Shown here: in pieces, positions 1 through 6,731 of the stretch
Layout of the letters: each line of letters opens with the position of its first letter
Numbering within the stretch: the first letter of the stretch is position 1
Assembly (NCBI GenBank): GCA_018400515.1
Contig: JAGYMR010000060.1
Span: 1 to 12,505 of the forward strand
Direction: 5' to 3'
Source: Tangfeifania sp.
GTDB lineage: Bacteria > Bacteroidota > Bacteroidia > Bacteroidales > Prolixibacteraceae
Length of the DNA: 12,505 nucleotides
The notes under the pieces: generated by a model
The model's database searches: none
Seen by the model: only the letters and a program-made list of their open reading frames with translations
What the model was told of the DNA's origin: nothing
Made by a program: the position numbers and the translations under genes

Positions 1-838
1 CCGGCTCATTATAAGAGATGCCGGTAGTGGGACACATCAGCAGCCGGCTGTAGTATTTGGCCTCTCCGGTATCATGGTCGAGGATCATTAACACCCCGTT
101 CCCATGGTTCATCGCCGCCCGGACGCTCTCTCCCAGCCGCTTTTCATGGGCATCGTCCACCACCAGTTTATCAATAACGATTTCAATGAAGTGATTTTTG
201 TAACGATCCACCCGGTGGTCAGGCTTGATTTCAGTAAGAACCCCGTCGATGCGGGCATACAAAAATCCTTTCCTTCTGATCTGTTCAAACAACTCGCGGT
301 AATGCCCTTTCCGGCCTTTAACAACGGGTGCCAGTATCTGAATACGCTTCTTACTGAAATCCCCTTTAATCAGGCGAAGAATCTTCTCCTCGGTATATCT
401 GACCATCTTTTCGCCGGTATTGTAGGAGAACGCTTCCCCCGCCCGTGCAAAGAGCAAACGCAGAAAATCATAGATTTCTGTTACCGTTCCCACCGTCGAG
501 CGCGGATTCCGCGTGGTAATTTTCTGCTCGATGGAAATTACAGGGCTCAACCCCGTAATTTTATCCACATCGGGGCGCTCAAGGTTCCCAAGAAAAGAGC
601 GTGCATAAGCTGAAAAAGTTTCGATGTAGCGCCGCTGCCCTTCCGCATAGATGGTATCAAACGCCAGCGATGATTTCCCGCTGCCGCTCAAACCGGTGAT
701 AACCGTGAATTGGTTGCGGGGAATTTCCACATCAATGTTCTGAAGGTTGTGGACACGGGCCCCCTGGACTCTGATCGTATCATCCTGGCTGATGGTTTCA
801 TCGGTCACCACACCTGCTTCATGTAATTCTTCCGGCAT
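1..838 (-). CDS. uvrA: UvrABC excision nuclease subunit A, N-terminal part (cut by window edge)
   Basis: UvrA is the DNA-damage recognition ATPase of nucleotide excision repair; it works as a dimer in the cytoplasm and loads UvrB. The window holds the first 279 codons; the rest lies beyond the left edge. Visible are the Walker A loop of the first ABC module (GLSGSGKSS, residues 49-57), then [20 protein letters not shown] and [20 protein letters not shown], where the Q-loop glutamine sits, and [20 protein letters not shown], all UvrA signatures. The last visible residues ([10 protein letters not shown]) enter the first zinc-module region. Only one Cys is seen there, which I recall as normal for this Bacteroidota subtype. 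ATG 838 is chosen because a GGAGG lies 6 nt upstream and the alignable sequence starts near residue 22. The lytic transglycosylase stop is only 43 nt upstream with no clear promoter between, so co-transcription is likely. Bacteroidota often carry two UvrA paralogues; which one this is cannot be decided here. Confidence 0.96.
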   Translation of the reverse strand, partial: MPEELHEAGVVTDETISQDDTIRVQGARVHNLQNIDVEIPRNQFTVITGLSGSGKSSLAFDTIYAEGQRRYIETFSAYARSFLGNLERPDVDKITGLSPVISIEQKITTRNPRSTVGTVTEIYDFLRLLFARAGEAFSYNTGEKMVRYTEEKILRLIKGDFSKKRIQILAPVVKGRKGHYRELFEQIRRKGFLYARIDGVLTEIKPDHRVDRYKNHFIEIVIDKLVVDDAHEKRLGESVRAAMNHGNGVLMILDHDTGEAKYYSRLLMCPTTGISYNEP

Positions 839-843
839 CTTTT

Positions 844-850
844 CCCTCCC
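844..850 (-). promoter_or_regulatory. Strong Shine-Dalgarno of uvrA
   Basis: The minus strand reads GGGAGGG followed by AAAAG and the ATG, so a GGAGG core sits 6 nt from the start. Such a strong site is unusual for Bacteroidota, where translation often lacks one. It fixes the uvrA start at 838. Confidence 0.6.
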
Positions 851-881
851 TTAAATGGTATCTTTACTAATGGCGCTGATC

Positions 882-1805
882 TTAATCCAGTACGGGGATC
901 TTCACCGTATAAGACTTTCCGTGCGCATTGTTCAGGTAACTCTGGCGCAACCAGGGATTAAAATCTTTCAGCAATTTATAGTTGATGCCCTGTTCATGGG
1001 CAAAATCGGCAAAATCTTCCACCGCCCCGTTAATTTCAACTTGCCGGGTTTGAATCGACGGGTATTTCTCCGCTTCCGAAACATCGAAATGGTAGGCAGC
1101 AGGATCCTCTAAAATGAGTTTCAGGGCCACCACACGGAAAACATAACGCCCGGTCTCCGGTCCGAGCAATAAATTATAATAAACCTCCGCTTTCTGGCGT
1201 TCGATTTGCCGGTCGATCCCGTTCATACCGGCATTAAAGGCCGCTGCAACCATGGTCCAGTTTCCATACTCCTCATAAGCTTTTAAAAAATAATCACACG
1301 CTGCATCGGTGGCTTTTTCAACATGGTACCGTTCGTCCACCTCACTGTTGACTTCCAGCCCGTATTCACGGGCAGTGCCCCTCAGGAACTGCCAAAAGCC
1401 CACCGCACGGGCCGGCGAAACAGCACGGGGATCCAAACTGCTCTCGGCAACAGCCAGGTATTTAAAATCTTCCGGAACCCCCTTCTCTTTTAAAATGGGT
1501 TCAATGATGGCAAAATAGCGGGGAGCCAGTTTTATGAACCGGAGGGTTTGGGAATGAAAGTAACAGTTCACCAGCAATTCACGGTCCAGCGACTCGCGCA
1601 CATCAAACCTCTCCAAAGGAACAGGTTCCCCGGCGAATGAAGCCGAATCCGGAATTTTAACTGCACGGAACTTCAGAGGTTCTTCAACGCGGGTTGGTTC
1701 TTCCGGTTTCGCAGCCCCCAGAATAAAAAATATAATGACGCCGGCTTTTGCTCCTATGATCAGGGGCAATAAAATCCTCCACCTGTTTTTTCTGTTCATC
1801 TCCAT
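882..1805 (-). CDS. Membrane-anchored lytic murein transglycosylase (family 1, SLT/MltD-like)
   Basis: Cleaves the MurNAc-GlcNAc bond of peptidoglycan with formation of 1,6-anhydroMurNAc, acting in the periplasm. From ATG 1805 it has 307 residues. A basic N-terminus followed by a hydrophobic stretch (about 11-30) is a signal anchor or signal peptide. The SLT catalytic domain covers about 95-230: the catalytic Glu is E121 in VAESSLDPRAVSPARAVGFW, followed by GFWQF, TAREYGL, VDERYHVEKAT and AAAFNAGMNGID, the classical goose-lysozyme-like motif series. The C-terminal 80 residues carry no clear LysM repeat, so this is shorter than E. coli MltD. GTG 1808 and ATG 1799 are alternative starts; ATG 1805 is preferred, and a promoter lies just upstream. 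The gene precedes uvrA by 43 nt. Which cell-wall process it serves is not visible. Confidence 0.9.
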   Translation of the reverse strand: MEMNRKNRWRILLPLIIGAKAGVIIFFILGAAKPEEPTRVEEPLKFRAVKIPDSASFAGEPVPLERFDVRESLDRELLVNCYFHSQTLRFIKLAPRYFAIIEPILKEKGVPEDFKYLAVAESSLDPRAVSPARAVGFWQFLRGTAREYGLEVNSEVDERYHVEKATDAACDYFLKAYEEYGNWTMVAAAFNAGMNGIDRQIERQKAEVYYNLLLGPETGRYVFRVVALKLILEDPAAYHFDVSEAEKYPSIQTRQVEINGAVEDFADFAHEQGINYKLLKDFNPWLRQSYLNNAHGKSYTVKIPVLD

Positions 1806-1821
1806 CACAATTTAAAGGATG

Positions 1822-1852
1822 CAAAATTACATTTTTAGTTCCTGATTACCAA
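1822..1852 (-). promoter_or_regulatory. Bacteroidota-type promoter of the lytic transglycosylase (and probably uvrA)
   Basis: The minus strand has TTG (1850-1852), a 20-nt spacer and TAATTTTG (1822-1829), matching the Bacteroidota vegetative consensus TTG-N17-23-TAnnTTTG. Transcription would start close to 1815, giving a very short leader before ATG 1805. Confidence 0.6.
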
Positions 1853-1954
1853 TGTTAGGAGGCGGGGAAAATAATTTAAGGGGTGCATAATTCAATTCAC
1901 TGCATTTCCCGGGGTTTTATGAACGGACGACAGGGAATTCCCCTTCAAAAAAGA

Positions 1955-2854
1955 CTACTTTTCCCATTTCTTGCCGTAATCCGTACGGAGGACCCGGATC
2001 TTCTTTTCAAGCATCCGGAACGTCATTTTTCCGTCAATAACTTTTGGTTCTCCGTCGATATGGTATTTTTTGAAGCCGGATTCAATTTGTACATTTTCAT
2101 TTGTCCGGATGAATTCCGTGTATTTTCCCTCCTTCAAAAACCCCAGAAACAGCCGGATCACAAAAGCAGGGTACAGGAAAAAAGGAAAAGGCTTCACCAG
2201 CACTAAATCAAAAAAGCCATCATCCGGTTTTGCCCGGGGGGCAATAAGGGCATTGTTCCCAAACTGGCGGGTATTGGCCACGGTAATCATCCGGAACTGA
2301 CCTTCCCGGGTCTTATTCCCTACATGCAATTTTGCCGAAAAGGATCTGAAATGAAATACCGCTTTAACCGAAACGAAAATGTAATTCAGCAGTCCCCTCT
2401 TCTTCCGCTGTTCAAAAGCGTGGGCAATATACCCGTCAAGCCCCAGGCCGGCAACATTTACAAAACGCTTCCCGTTAAGTGAAAGAACATCGATGCTCAG
2501 GGACTTTCCCCTTTTAGCATCCCTGATGAGGGAACTGACCGATTTTCTGAAGCCAAGTTCACGGGAGAAGCCGTTGCCGGAGCCCGCAGGCAGCACCGCC
2601 AGCATTTTATCTTCCCTCCCGTATAAATATTTCAATGTTTTATTGACCGTTCCGTCCCCCCCCACCACAATAAACACCTGATACTTCTCCAAATGCGCCT
2701 GGAAAATCGCATCGAGCTCATTCAAACTTTTGGGAACCACACTTGCAATGGTTCCTTTCCGTGCAGCGATCTCTTTTTCAATCCGTTTCGATTTACGGTT
2801 TCCCGAATGAGGATTGATAATAAAAAGAATATCCTTATCCCTGATCATTTGCAT
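1955..2854 (-). CDS. Diacylglycerol kinase-family lipid kinase (DagK/YegS type)
   Basis: An ATP-dependent kinase of the DAGK_cat family that phosphorylates a lipid such as diacylglycerol or a sphingoid base at the inner face of the membrane. The substrate cannot be read from sequence. From ATG 2854 it has 299 residues, normal for the family. Motifs in order: FIINPHSGNRKS (11-22), the nucleotide-binding GGDGTVNKT (65-73), LPAGSGNGFSREL (88-100), the mid-domain VNVAGLGLDGYIA, and the C-terminal beta-sandwich signatures APRAKPDDGFFDLVLV and YHIDGEP. An in-frame TTG 42 nt upstream (2896) could extend the protein, but it overlaps the predicted -7 promoter element and the extra 14 residues do not look like family sequence, so ATG 2854 (or 2848) is preferred. 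It is transcribed in the same direction as the sigma/anti-sigma pair but seems to have its own promoter. Bacteroidota make sphingolipids, so a sphingosine-kinase-like role is possible but unproven. Confidence 0.9.
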   Translation of the reverse strand: MQMIRDKDILFIINPHSGNRKSKRIEKEIAARKGTIASVVPKSLNELDAIFQAHLEKYQVFIVVGGDGTVNKTLKYLYGREDKMLAVLPAGSGNGFSRELGFRKSVSSLIRDAKRGKSLSIDVLSLNGKRFVNVAGLGLDGYIAHAFEQRKKRGLLNYIFVSVKAVFHFRSFSAKLHVGNKTREGQFRMITVANTRQFGNNALIAPRAKPDDGFFDLVLVKPFPFFLYPAFVIRLFLGFLKEGKYTEFIRTNENVQIESGFKKYHIDGEPKVIDGKMTFRMLEKKIRVLRTDYGKKWEK

Positions 2855-2893
2855 TAACTTTCCGGATTCATCCGATATCAGCCATTTCCGGGC

Positions 2894-2901
2894 CAAAGTT
2901 A
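2894..2901 (-). promoter_or_regulatory. Candidate -7 promoter element of the lipid kinase gene
   Basis: The minus strand reads TAACTTTG, a perfect TAnnTTTG, placed so that the transcript would start shortly before ATG 2854. The matching -33 TTG is weak (only a T-rich run about 19 nt upstream). The element overlaps the TAA stop of the preceding LVIVD relic. Confidence 0.4.
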
Positions 2902-3117
2902 CAGGATAAATCTCCGGAAAAAAAGAAATCCAGCTCCAACCTGTTCCATCTTCTGCCGGATATCATACAGGTCGGAATTGTCGTACGGATAAAATTCCTC
3001 CTCCCCGATCATGAAGAGGCAGCCGTTGACCGGAATGACATCATAGGTATTTATACCGGGAAAGCGGGTGATCATAAGGTCATCGAAATGGCGTTTACCG
3101 GTTACATCAGAATGCAT
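2899..3117 (-). pseudogene. 3' remnant of an LVIVD-repeat (COG5276-like) protein gene, 72-codon ORF
   Basis: An open frame of 72 codons starts at an ATG inside the last codons of the beta-barrel gene (11-nt overlap) and ends with TAA at 2899. Codon use is like the surrounding real genes, and the sequence is protein-like, not a shadow. The stretch NTYDVIPVNGCLFMIGE, followed shortly by YPYDNSDLYDIRQ, resembles, from memory, the last repeat of Bacteroidota LVIVD-repeat proteins, secreted beta-propeller-like proteins of several hundred residues with no known activity. Everything N-terminal, including the signal peptide and earlier repeats, is absent, and the ORF begins directly at DVTGKRHFDD, which looks like the middle of a repeat. 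The simplest reading is a deletion that removed the 5' part of a gene that once followed the anti-sigma gene. The final residues (VGAGFLFFRRFIL) do not fit the family end and may be frameshifted. It could instead be a short orphan gene. Confidence 0.55.
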
Positions 3118-4561
3118 AATACAATCCGGTATAAACCCCCACCCTGTAGGGCCGGAAATCGACCTCCGGGTTCCGGTTGATGGAGTGCAGGTAATAATTA
3201 AAACGGGGCTCGACGGCCAGCGAGAGATGTTTCCCCAGCGCATAATCGATGCCCACGCCGACGGTGCCTGAAAAATTGAGGGTGGAGATGTCGCGGGTTT
3301 TCCCGATATTTTGAGCACCGTATTCATTTTTAATAAAGGCATTGTTTCCTACAACGAACCCCGCACTAAGTCCGCCCACCAGTTCTACATCCATTTTTGA
3401 GTCGATCATTAAGTAACGCACATACATCGGTATTTCCACAAAGTCAAAAACCTGGGACAGCTCCCCCCGGGTAAGCAGTGAATTGGTAAAATTCCCGGAA
3501 GTTTCCAGGTTGGCAGCAACTTCGGTGCCTTTTGGAATATTTTCCATGGCAATAACACCCGCTGCGCTGTTCATCTCCATCCGGGCTCCCTCCATGTCCA
3601 CTGCGGTATTGAAATACAACCTTTCGGCAGGGAGGTTGGAATTTTTTTCAGCGGCATTTCCGGCGGAATAGGAGGGTACAATGCCGGATTCCTGTCCATT
3701 TTGGGCATAATATACCCCGCTTTCAATGCTCCAGCGGCTGCCCGTTTTGTATTGCACCGAGACCCCGCCACAGACATTTCCTTGCATTCCTGAGGCGTCA
3801 GGAGTCATGCTGCCTGCATAGGTGGTGCTATGGTGTGCCGAAAAAGAGGAATATCCCGGCGAGACAGCGATGCCCATCTTCCATCCATGAGCCTTTTGCA
3901 TTGCTTTCCGGCCCGCCTCCCGGCCCGCCGGTTTATTTTCGGCTACTCTCCGGGCATCCCGTGCCCCGGTCCCGGTTGTTTCTCCCACGGGATGATCAAC
4001 GGCGCGGACGGTTACGGCCAACCCCTTTGTTGGCTGTTCCTCCGGCATGGTAACCTCCGGATGCCGGATTCCATGCATTCTGCGCATCGCCGATGCAGCA
4101 AATACGGTCTTTCCGGACCTCCCTTCAGCAAAAGCTTTCGCCCCTAGCTCCACCGGTTCTTTCTCTTTCTTTGTAAGGGAAGCCAAGCGTGCCGGGGTGG
4201 CATCCGGCGATTGATCCGGAGAACTTTGTTCCCCGCGAAGCGTCTCTTTTTCTTCAACGAGGAGATCATCCGCAGGCGCTTCAACAACCGGCTGCTGCTC
4301 CTGCTTTTCGACGTTACCCGGCTTTTCCTGCAACGCTACCCGTGAAGGAGGTGCGTTCAGGTACCAGCCTGCCAAAAATGCAAGGATCAAAAGGGCGGCC
4401 GCCGAGGCCCAGCGAATGAAAAACATTCGTTTTTCCCGGCGCTTGGCGGCCAGCTGCCCCTGAATGCCCTCCCATATATGGGCAGGAGGTTCTTTTACGA
4501 ATCCATCCAGTTTTTTACGAAAGGCCTTATCCATATTTTTCCCCTCTTTCTCTGTCATCAT
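3107..4561 (-). CDS. Envelope-spanning anti-sigma-like protein with C-terminal outer-membrane beta-barrel (Dma-type)
   Basis: A 484-residue protein with three parts. Residues 10-45 are a short charged cytoplasmic segment (DKAFRKKLDGFVKEPPAHIW) with the PP-x-x-hydrophobic-W pattern seen at the start of Bacteroidota anti-sigma proteins. Residues 47-69 form one hydrophobic transmembrane helix preceded by basic residues (KRREKR). Residues 70-225 are a polar, Pro/Glu/Gln/Arg-rich linker of low complexity. From about 226 to the end comes a beta-barrel of alternating aromatic/polar strands ending in a terminal Phe (GLYYAF), as in outer-membrane proteins. The gene overlaps the ECF sigma gene (stop TGA within ATGATG), a classical translationally coupled sigma/anti-sigma pair. 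The order matches the dual-membrane-spanning anti-sigma factors (Dma1) described in Bacteroides thetaiotaomicron, where the barrel senses the outer membrane and controls the sigma factor and vesiculation. Start could also be ATG 4534, preceded by AGGGG. Family placement is from architecture and context; the function is inferred. Confidence 0.75.
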   Translation of the reverse strand: MMTEKEGKNMDKAFRKKLDGFVKEPPAHIWEGIQGQLAAKRREKRMFFIRWASAAALLILAFLAGWYLNAPPSRVALQEKPGNVEKQEQQPVVEAPADDLLVEEKETLRGEQSSPDQSPDATPARLASLTKKEKEPVELGAKAFAEGRSGKTVFAASAMRRMHGIRHPEVTMPEEQPTKGLAVTVRAVDHPVGETTGTGARDARRVAENKPAGREAGRKAMQKAHGWKMGIAVSPGYSSFSAHHSTTYAGSMTPDASGMQGNVCGGVSVQYKTGSRWSIESGVYYAQNGQESGIVPSYSAGNAAEKNSNLPAERLYFNTAVDMEGARMEMNSAAGVIAMENIPKGTEVAANLETSGNFTNSLLTRGELSQVFDFVEIPMYVRYLMIDSKMDVELVGGLSAGFVVGNNAFIKNEYGAQNIGKTRDISTLNFSGTVGVGIDYALGKHLSLAVEPRFNYYLHSINRNPEVDFRPYRVGVYTGLYYAF

Positions 4562-5145
4562 GCAGGGTAATTTGTTGCATTGGTGCTGTTCTCATTATTA
4601 AGCTCCTGAATTTTCCGTTTTAAAATGTTTCTTGCCCGTGCAAGATTCGATTTCGATGCTCCCACCGAAATTTTCAGTTGGCTGCTTATCTCCTGATGGT
4701 TCATTCCCTCCATTACAAACAGGTTAAAAACCATCCGGTAGCGGGGAGGCAGCTGCTGGATCACCTTTATCAGCTCTTCAGCCGCGATCTTTTCCAGAAT
4801 CCCATCGGTCACAACCTGCGATTCATATTTTCCCATATCCTCCTCCGGAAACAGGAGATGCTGTTTCCGGTATTTGGCCAGTGAAACATTTACCATGATC
4901 CGCCGCATCCAGCCTTCAAAAGAACCTTCATGCCTGAATTTTTGAATGTTTCCGAAAATTTTCACAAAACCATCCTGTAAATTATCCTCCGCTTCGGAAC
5001 TGTCTTTTGCATACCGCAGGCACACACCGAACATTTTCGGAGCAAACATCCGGTAAATCTTTTCCTGCGCACGCACACTTCCAGAGGCACAATCCTTTAT
5101 TATCTCTTTTAAATCTTCCAAATCCAGCGGCAAATGTTCTTTCAA
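4558..5145 (-). CDS. ECF-family RNA polymerase sigma-70 factor
   Basis: A two-domain extracytoplasmic-function sigma factor of 195 residues that directs RNA polymerase to a specific promoter set. Region 2 covers about 26-95: AQEKIYRMFAPKMFGVCLRY, EDNLQDGFVKIF (core-binding region 2.2) and FRHEGSFEGWMRRIMVN, the usual -10 recognition segment. Region 4 covers about 120-180: IQQLPPRYRMVFNLFVMEG and the helix-turn-helix MNHQEISSQLKISVGASKSN followed by LARARNILKRKI. No regions 1 or 3 are present, as expected for ECF. The start is uncertain: no ATG exists before residue 33, which lies inside region 2, so TTG 5145 or the in-frame TTGs at 5133 or 5121 must be used. The downstream gene overlaps it and encodes its likely inner-membrane anti-sigma partner. 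A perfect inverted repeat lies immediately upstream. Confidence 0.92.
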   Translation of the reverse strand: MKEHLPLDLEDLKEIIKDCASGSVRAQEKIYRMFAPKMFGVCLRYAKDSSEAEDNLQDGFVKIFGNIQKFRHEGSFEGWMRRIMVNVSLAKYRKQHLLFPEEDMGKYESQVVTDGILEKIAAEELIKVIQQLPPRYRMVFNLFVMEGMNHQEISSQLKISVGASKSNLARARNILKRKIQELNNENSTNATNYPA

Positions 5146-5150
5146 AATTA
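5143..5150 (-). promoter_or_regulatory. Possible -7 element overlapping the sigma gene start
   Basis: The minus strand reads TAATTTTG, a full match to TAnnTTTG, but its last three bases are the apparent TTG start codon. No good -33 TTG lies 17-23 nt upstream. If real, the mRNA would begin near 5137 and translation would have to start at TTG 5133 or 5121. It could also be chance in AT-rich DNA. Confidence 0.25.
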
Positions 5151-5186
5151 AGGATAATTTATACGATCCCTTAAAATTATCCTTAA
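5148..5186. repeat. Perfect 13-bp inverted repeat with 13-nt spacer (candidate operator)
   Basis: TTAAGGATAATTT (5148-5160) is matched exactly by AAATTATCCTTAA (5174-5186), with 13 nt between. It lies immediately upstream of the sigma gene and one arm overlaps the candidate -7 element. Arm-centre spacing is 26 bp, compatible with a dimeric or tetrameric DNA-binding protein. As RNA it would form an AU-rich stem. Confidence 0.7.
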
Positions 5187-5250
5187 CTTAATGGCAATGC
5201 ATTGGTGCATTTCTTAGGACGAAAACATGGAATAGATGAAACAATCAGAA

Positions 5251-5299
5251 AAAAGGTTGCGTGTAAGTGAAAAAAAGAGTTCCTTTTACGCAACCTTTT
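5251..5299. repeat. 12-bp inverted repeat / hairpin in the serpin upstream region
   Basis: AAAAGGTTGCGT (5251-5262) is matched exactly by ACGCAACCTTTT (5288-5299). Pairing can continue inward with AAG/CTT after a wobble and one mismatch, leaving an A-rich loop. It lies 79 nt upstream of the serpin start. The TTTT tail is too short for a convincing terminator, so an operator or leader-RNA structure is equally possible. Confidence 0.6.
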
Positions 5300-5300
5300 G

Positions 5301-5350
5301 CCGGGATAATTCATCTTCCGGTGTGAAAAGACTCCGGTAAATAATCCCGG
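5301..5350. repeat. Second hairpin in the serpin upstream region
   Basis: CCGGGAT (5301-5307) pairs with ATCCCGG (5344-5350); after one mismatch three more pairs (ATT/AAT) extend the stem. Two CCGG boxes lie in the loop. It begins right after the previous hairpin and ends 28 nt before the serpin ATG. No Bacteroidota TAnnTTTG promoter was found on the plus strand in this intergenic region. Confidence 0.4.
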
Positions 5351-5378
5351 CCTGCATTAATAACAAAAAAGAGCACAA

Positions 5379-6641
5379 ATGAAACTTCTGAAATTTAAAA
5401 GCACAGGAATTTTTATTCTCGCTGCAGCGTTCATCATGATGGCCGGATGCGATCTTACCGGCAACGGGGCAGATGATGATCCCGGAAAAATCAACGTGAG
5501 CGAAAAAACCGCCCGCCTCATAGAGGCAGAAAATGAATTCGGCTTAGAACTGTTTCAAAAGGTGTATACCTCCGAAACAACCTACGAAAACATCATGGTC
5601 TCTCCACTGAGCGTCAGTCTGGCGCTGGCCATGACTTACAACGGAGCTAACGGAGCGACCCAGACCGCCATGGAAAAAACCCTCAAGGTTAACGGCCTCT
5701 CCCCGGAGGAGATCAATGCTTCGTACCGCGACCTCGTGGAGGCGCTGAAGGACCTCGACTACCCGAAAGTGCTGCTGGAGATCGCCAATGCCATTTTCTA
5801 CCGCCAGGATTTTGAGGTGGAAGATGCCTTTGTAAACATCAACAATGACTACTACCAGGCCGAAGTCTCGCCGCTCGATTTCGCCAAAGAGGAGCAGGCC
5901 CTGGAAACCATCAACGGCTGGGTCGCACAGAAAACCCATGATAAAATAAAAACGATCATTAACCAGATAACGCCCCAGCAGGTAATGTTCCTGCTCAATG
6001 CCATCTGGTTCAAAGGAACCTGGCAAAAGGAATTTAACGAAGAGAGCACCGAAAAACGCCCCTTTTATCCGGATGCCGGCGGTACCGTTCAGACCGAAAC
6101 CATGCAGCGGCTCGACACCCTGCTTTACACCTCAAATGACCTCTTCAGTGCCGTTCAGCTTCCTTACGGAAAAGGAAACTACAACATGTATGTTTTCCTC
6201 CCCCACCAGGAAAAAGAGCTGGAAGATATCATTCACCAGCTGGATGAAGATAACTGGCAAACATGGATGGAGGGTTTTGAGGAGACCAACAGTGTGGACA
6301 TCAAACTCCCGCGGTTTAAATACAAATATGAGATCAAGCTCAACGATGTACTGACCGACATGGGAATGGGCGTGGCTTTTACCGGTGCGGCTGACTTTAC
6401 AGGCATTAACCGCCAGGGAAATTTAAACATCGACTATGTAAAACACAAGAGTTTTATTGAGGTCAATGAAGAGGGCACCGAAGCAGCTGCCGTCACTGTT
6501 GTTGCCATTGAATTAACATCGGTCGGTCAGCCGGAAAAAGTCCCCTTTTACGTCAACCGCCCGTTTTTCTATGCCATTACTGAAAAGGATACCGGCGCCA
6601 TTCTGTTCATGGGTACGGTGAAGGACCCCACGGAAAACTGA
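5379..6641 (+). CDS. Serpin-family protease inhibitor, lipoprotein
   Basis: A 420-residue serpin: a suicide inhibitor that traps a serine (sometimes cysteine) protease when its reactive loop is cut. The N-terminus is a lipoprotein signal ending in MAGC with Cys24 as the lipid anchor, so the mature protein sits on a membrane, probably the outer membrane. Serpin motifs are in order: MVSPLSVSLALAMTYNGANG (73-92), NAIWFKGTWQKEF (207-219), LPRFKYKYEI, and AFTGAADFTGI. The hinge EEGTEAAAVT (364-373) has the small residues needed for loop insertion, so it should be inhibitory. Counting from P17 at E364 puts P1 at Thr380 and P1' at Ser381, favouring elastase-like proteases; the loop C-terminal part is slightly long, so the site could shift by one. 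The shutter/breach ending PFYVNRPFFYAI and ILFMGTVKDP is normal. It is divergent from the sigma gene and followed by a terminator. Lipoprotein serpins are known in Bacteroidota (miropin of Tannerella). Confidence 0.96.
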   Translation: MKLLKFKSTGIFILAAAFIMMAGCDLTGNGADDDPGKINVSEKTARLIEAENEFGLELFQKVYTSETTYENIMVSPLSVSLALAMTYNGANGATQTAMEKTLKVNGLSPEEINASYRDLVEALKDLDYPKVLLEIANAIFYRQDFEVEDAFVNINNDYYQAEVSPLDFAKEEQALETINGWVAQKTHDKIKTIINQITPQQVMFLLNAIWFKGTWQKEFNEESTEKRPFYPDAGGTVQTETMQRLDTLLYTSNDLFSAVQLPYGKGNYNMYVFLPHQEKELEDIIHQLDEDNWQTWMEGFEETNSVDIKLPRFKYKYEIKLNDVLTDMGMGVAFTGAADFTGINRQGNLNIDYVKHKSFIEVNEEGTEAAAVTVVAIELTSVGQPEKVPFYVNRPFFYAITEKDTGAILFMGTVKDPTEN

Positions 6642-6674
6642 TGCTTCAGGGGATCGTTGCCTTATGAGAAAGCT

Positions 6675-6721
6675 GCCTGTTTAGTAACCTTTTGAAGAGA
6701 GGGAACAGGCCGTTTTTTTTT
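6675..6721 (+). terminator. Rho-independent terminator of the serpin gene
   Basis: GCCTGTT (6675-6681) pairs with AACAGGC (6704-6710) around a 22-nt loop and is followed by CG and nine T residues (6713-6721). It lies between the convergent serpin and sucD genes, 34 nt after the serpin stop. Confidence 0.8.
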
Positions 6722-6731
6722 GGAAAAGAGA

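Noticed and set aside
104..613. A 169-codon open frame on the plus strand
   Set aside because: Antisense to uvrA; the minus-strand reading gives unmistakable UvrA motifs.
3118..3342. The upstream 75 codons of the minus-strand frame that runs into the LVIVD relic
   Set aside because: They overlap the barrel-coding sequence in another frame and have a low-complexity shadow composition; only the part from 3117 onward is protein-like.
5251..5350. CRISPR array or intrinsic terminator
   Set aside because: The repeats are inverted and single, not direct and regularly spaced; the T run after the stem is only four bases.
5379..6641. Recent transfer of the serpin gene from a eukaryote
   Set aside because: Codon use and base composition look like the neighbours, it has a bacterial lipoprotein signal, and lipoprotein serpins are known in Bacteroidota.
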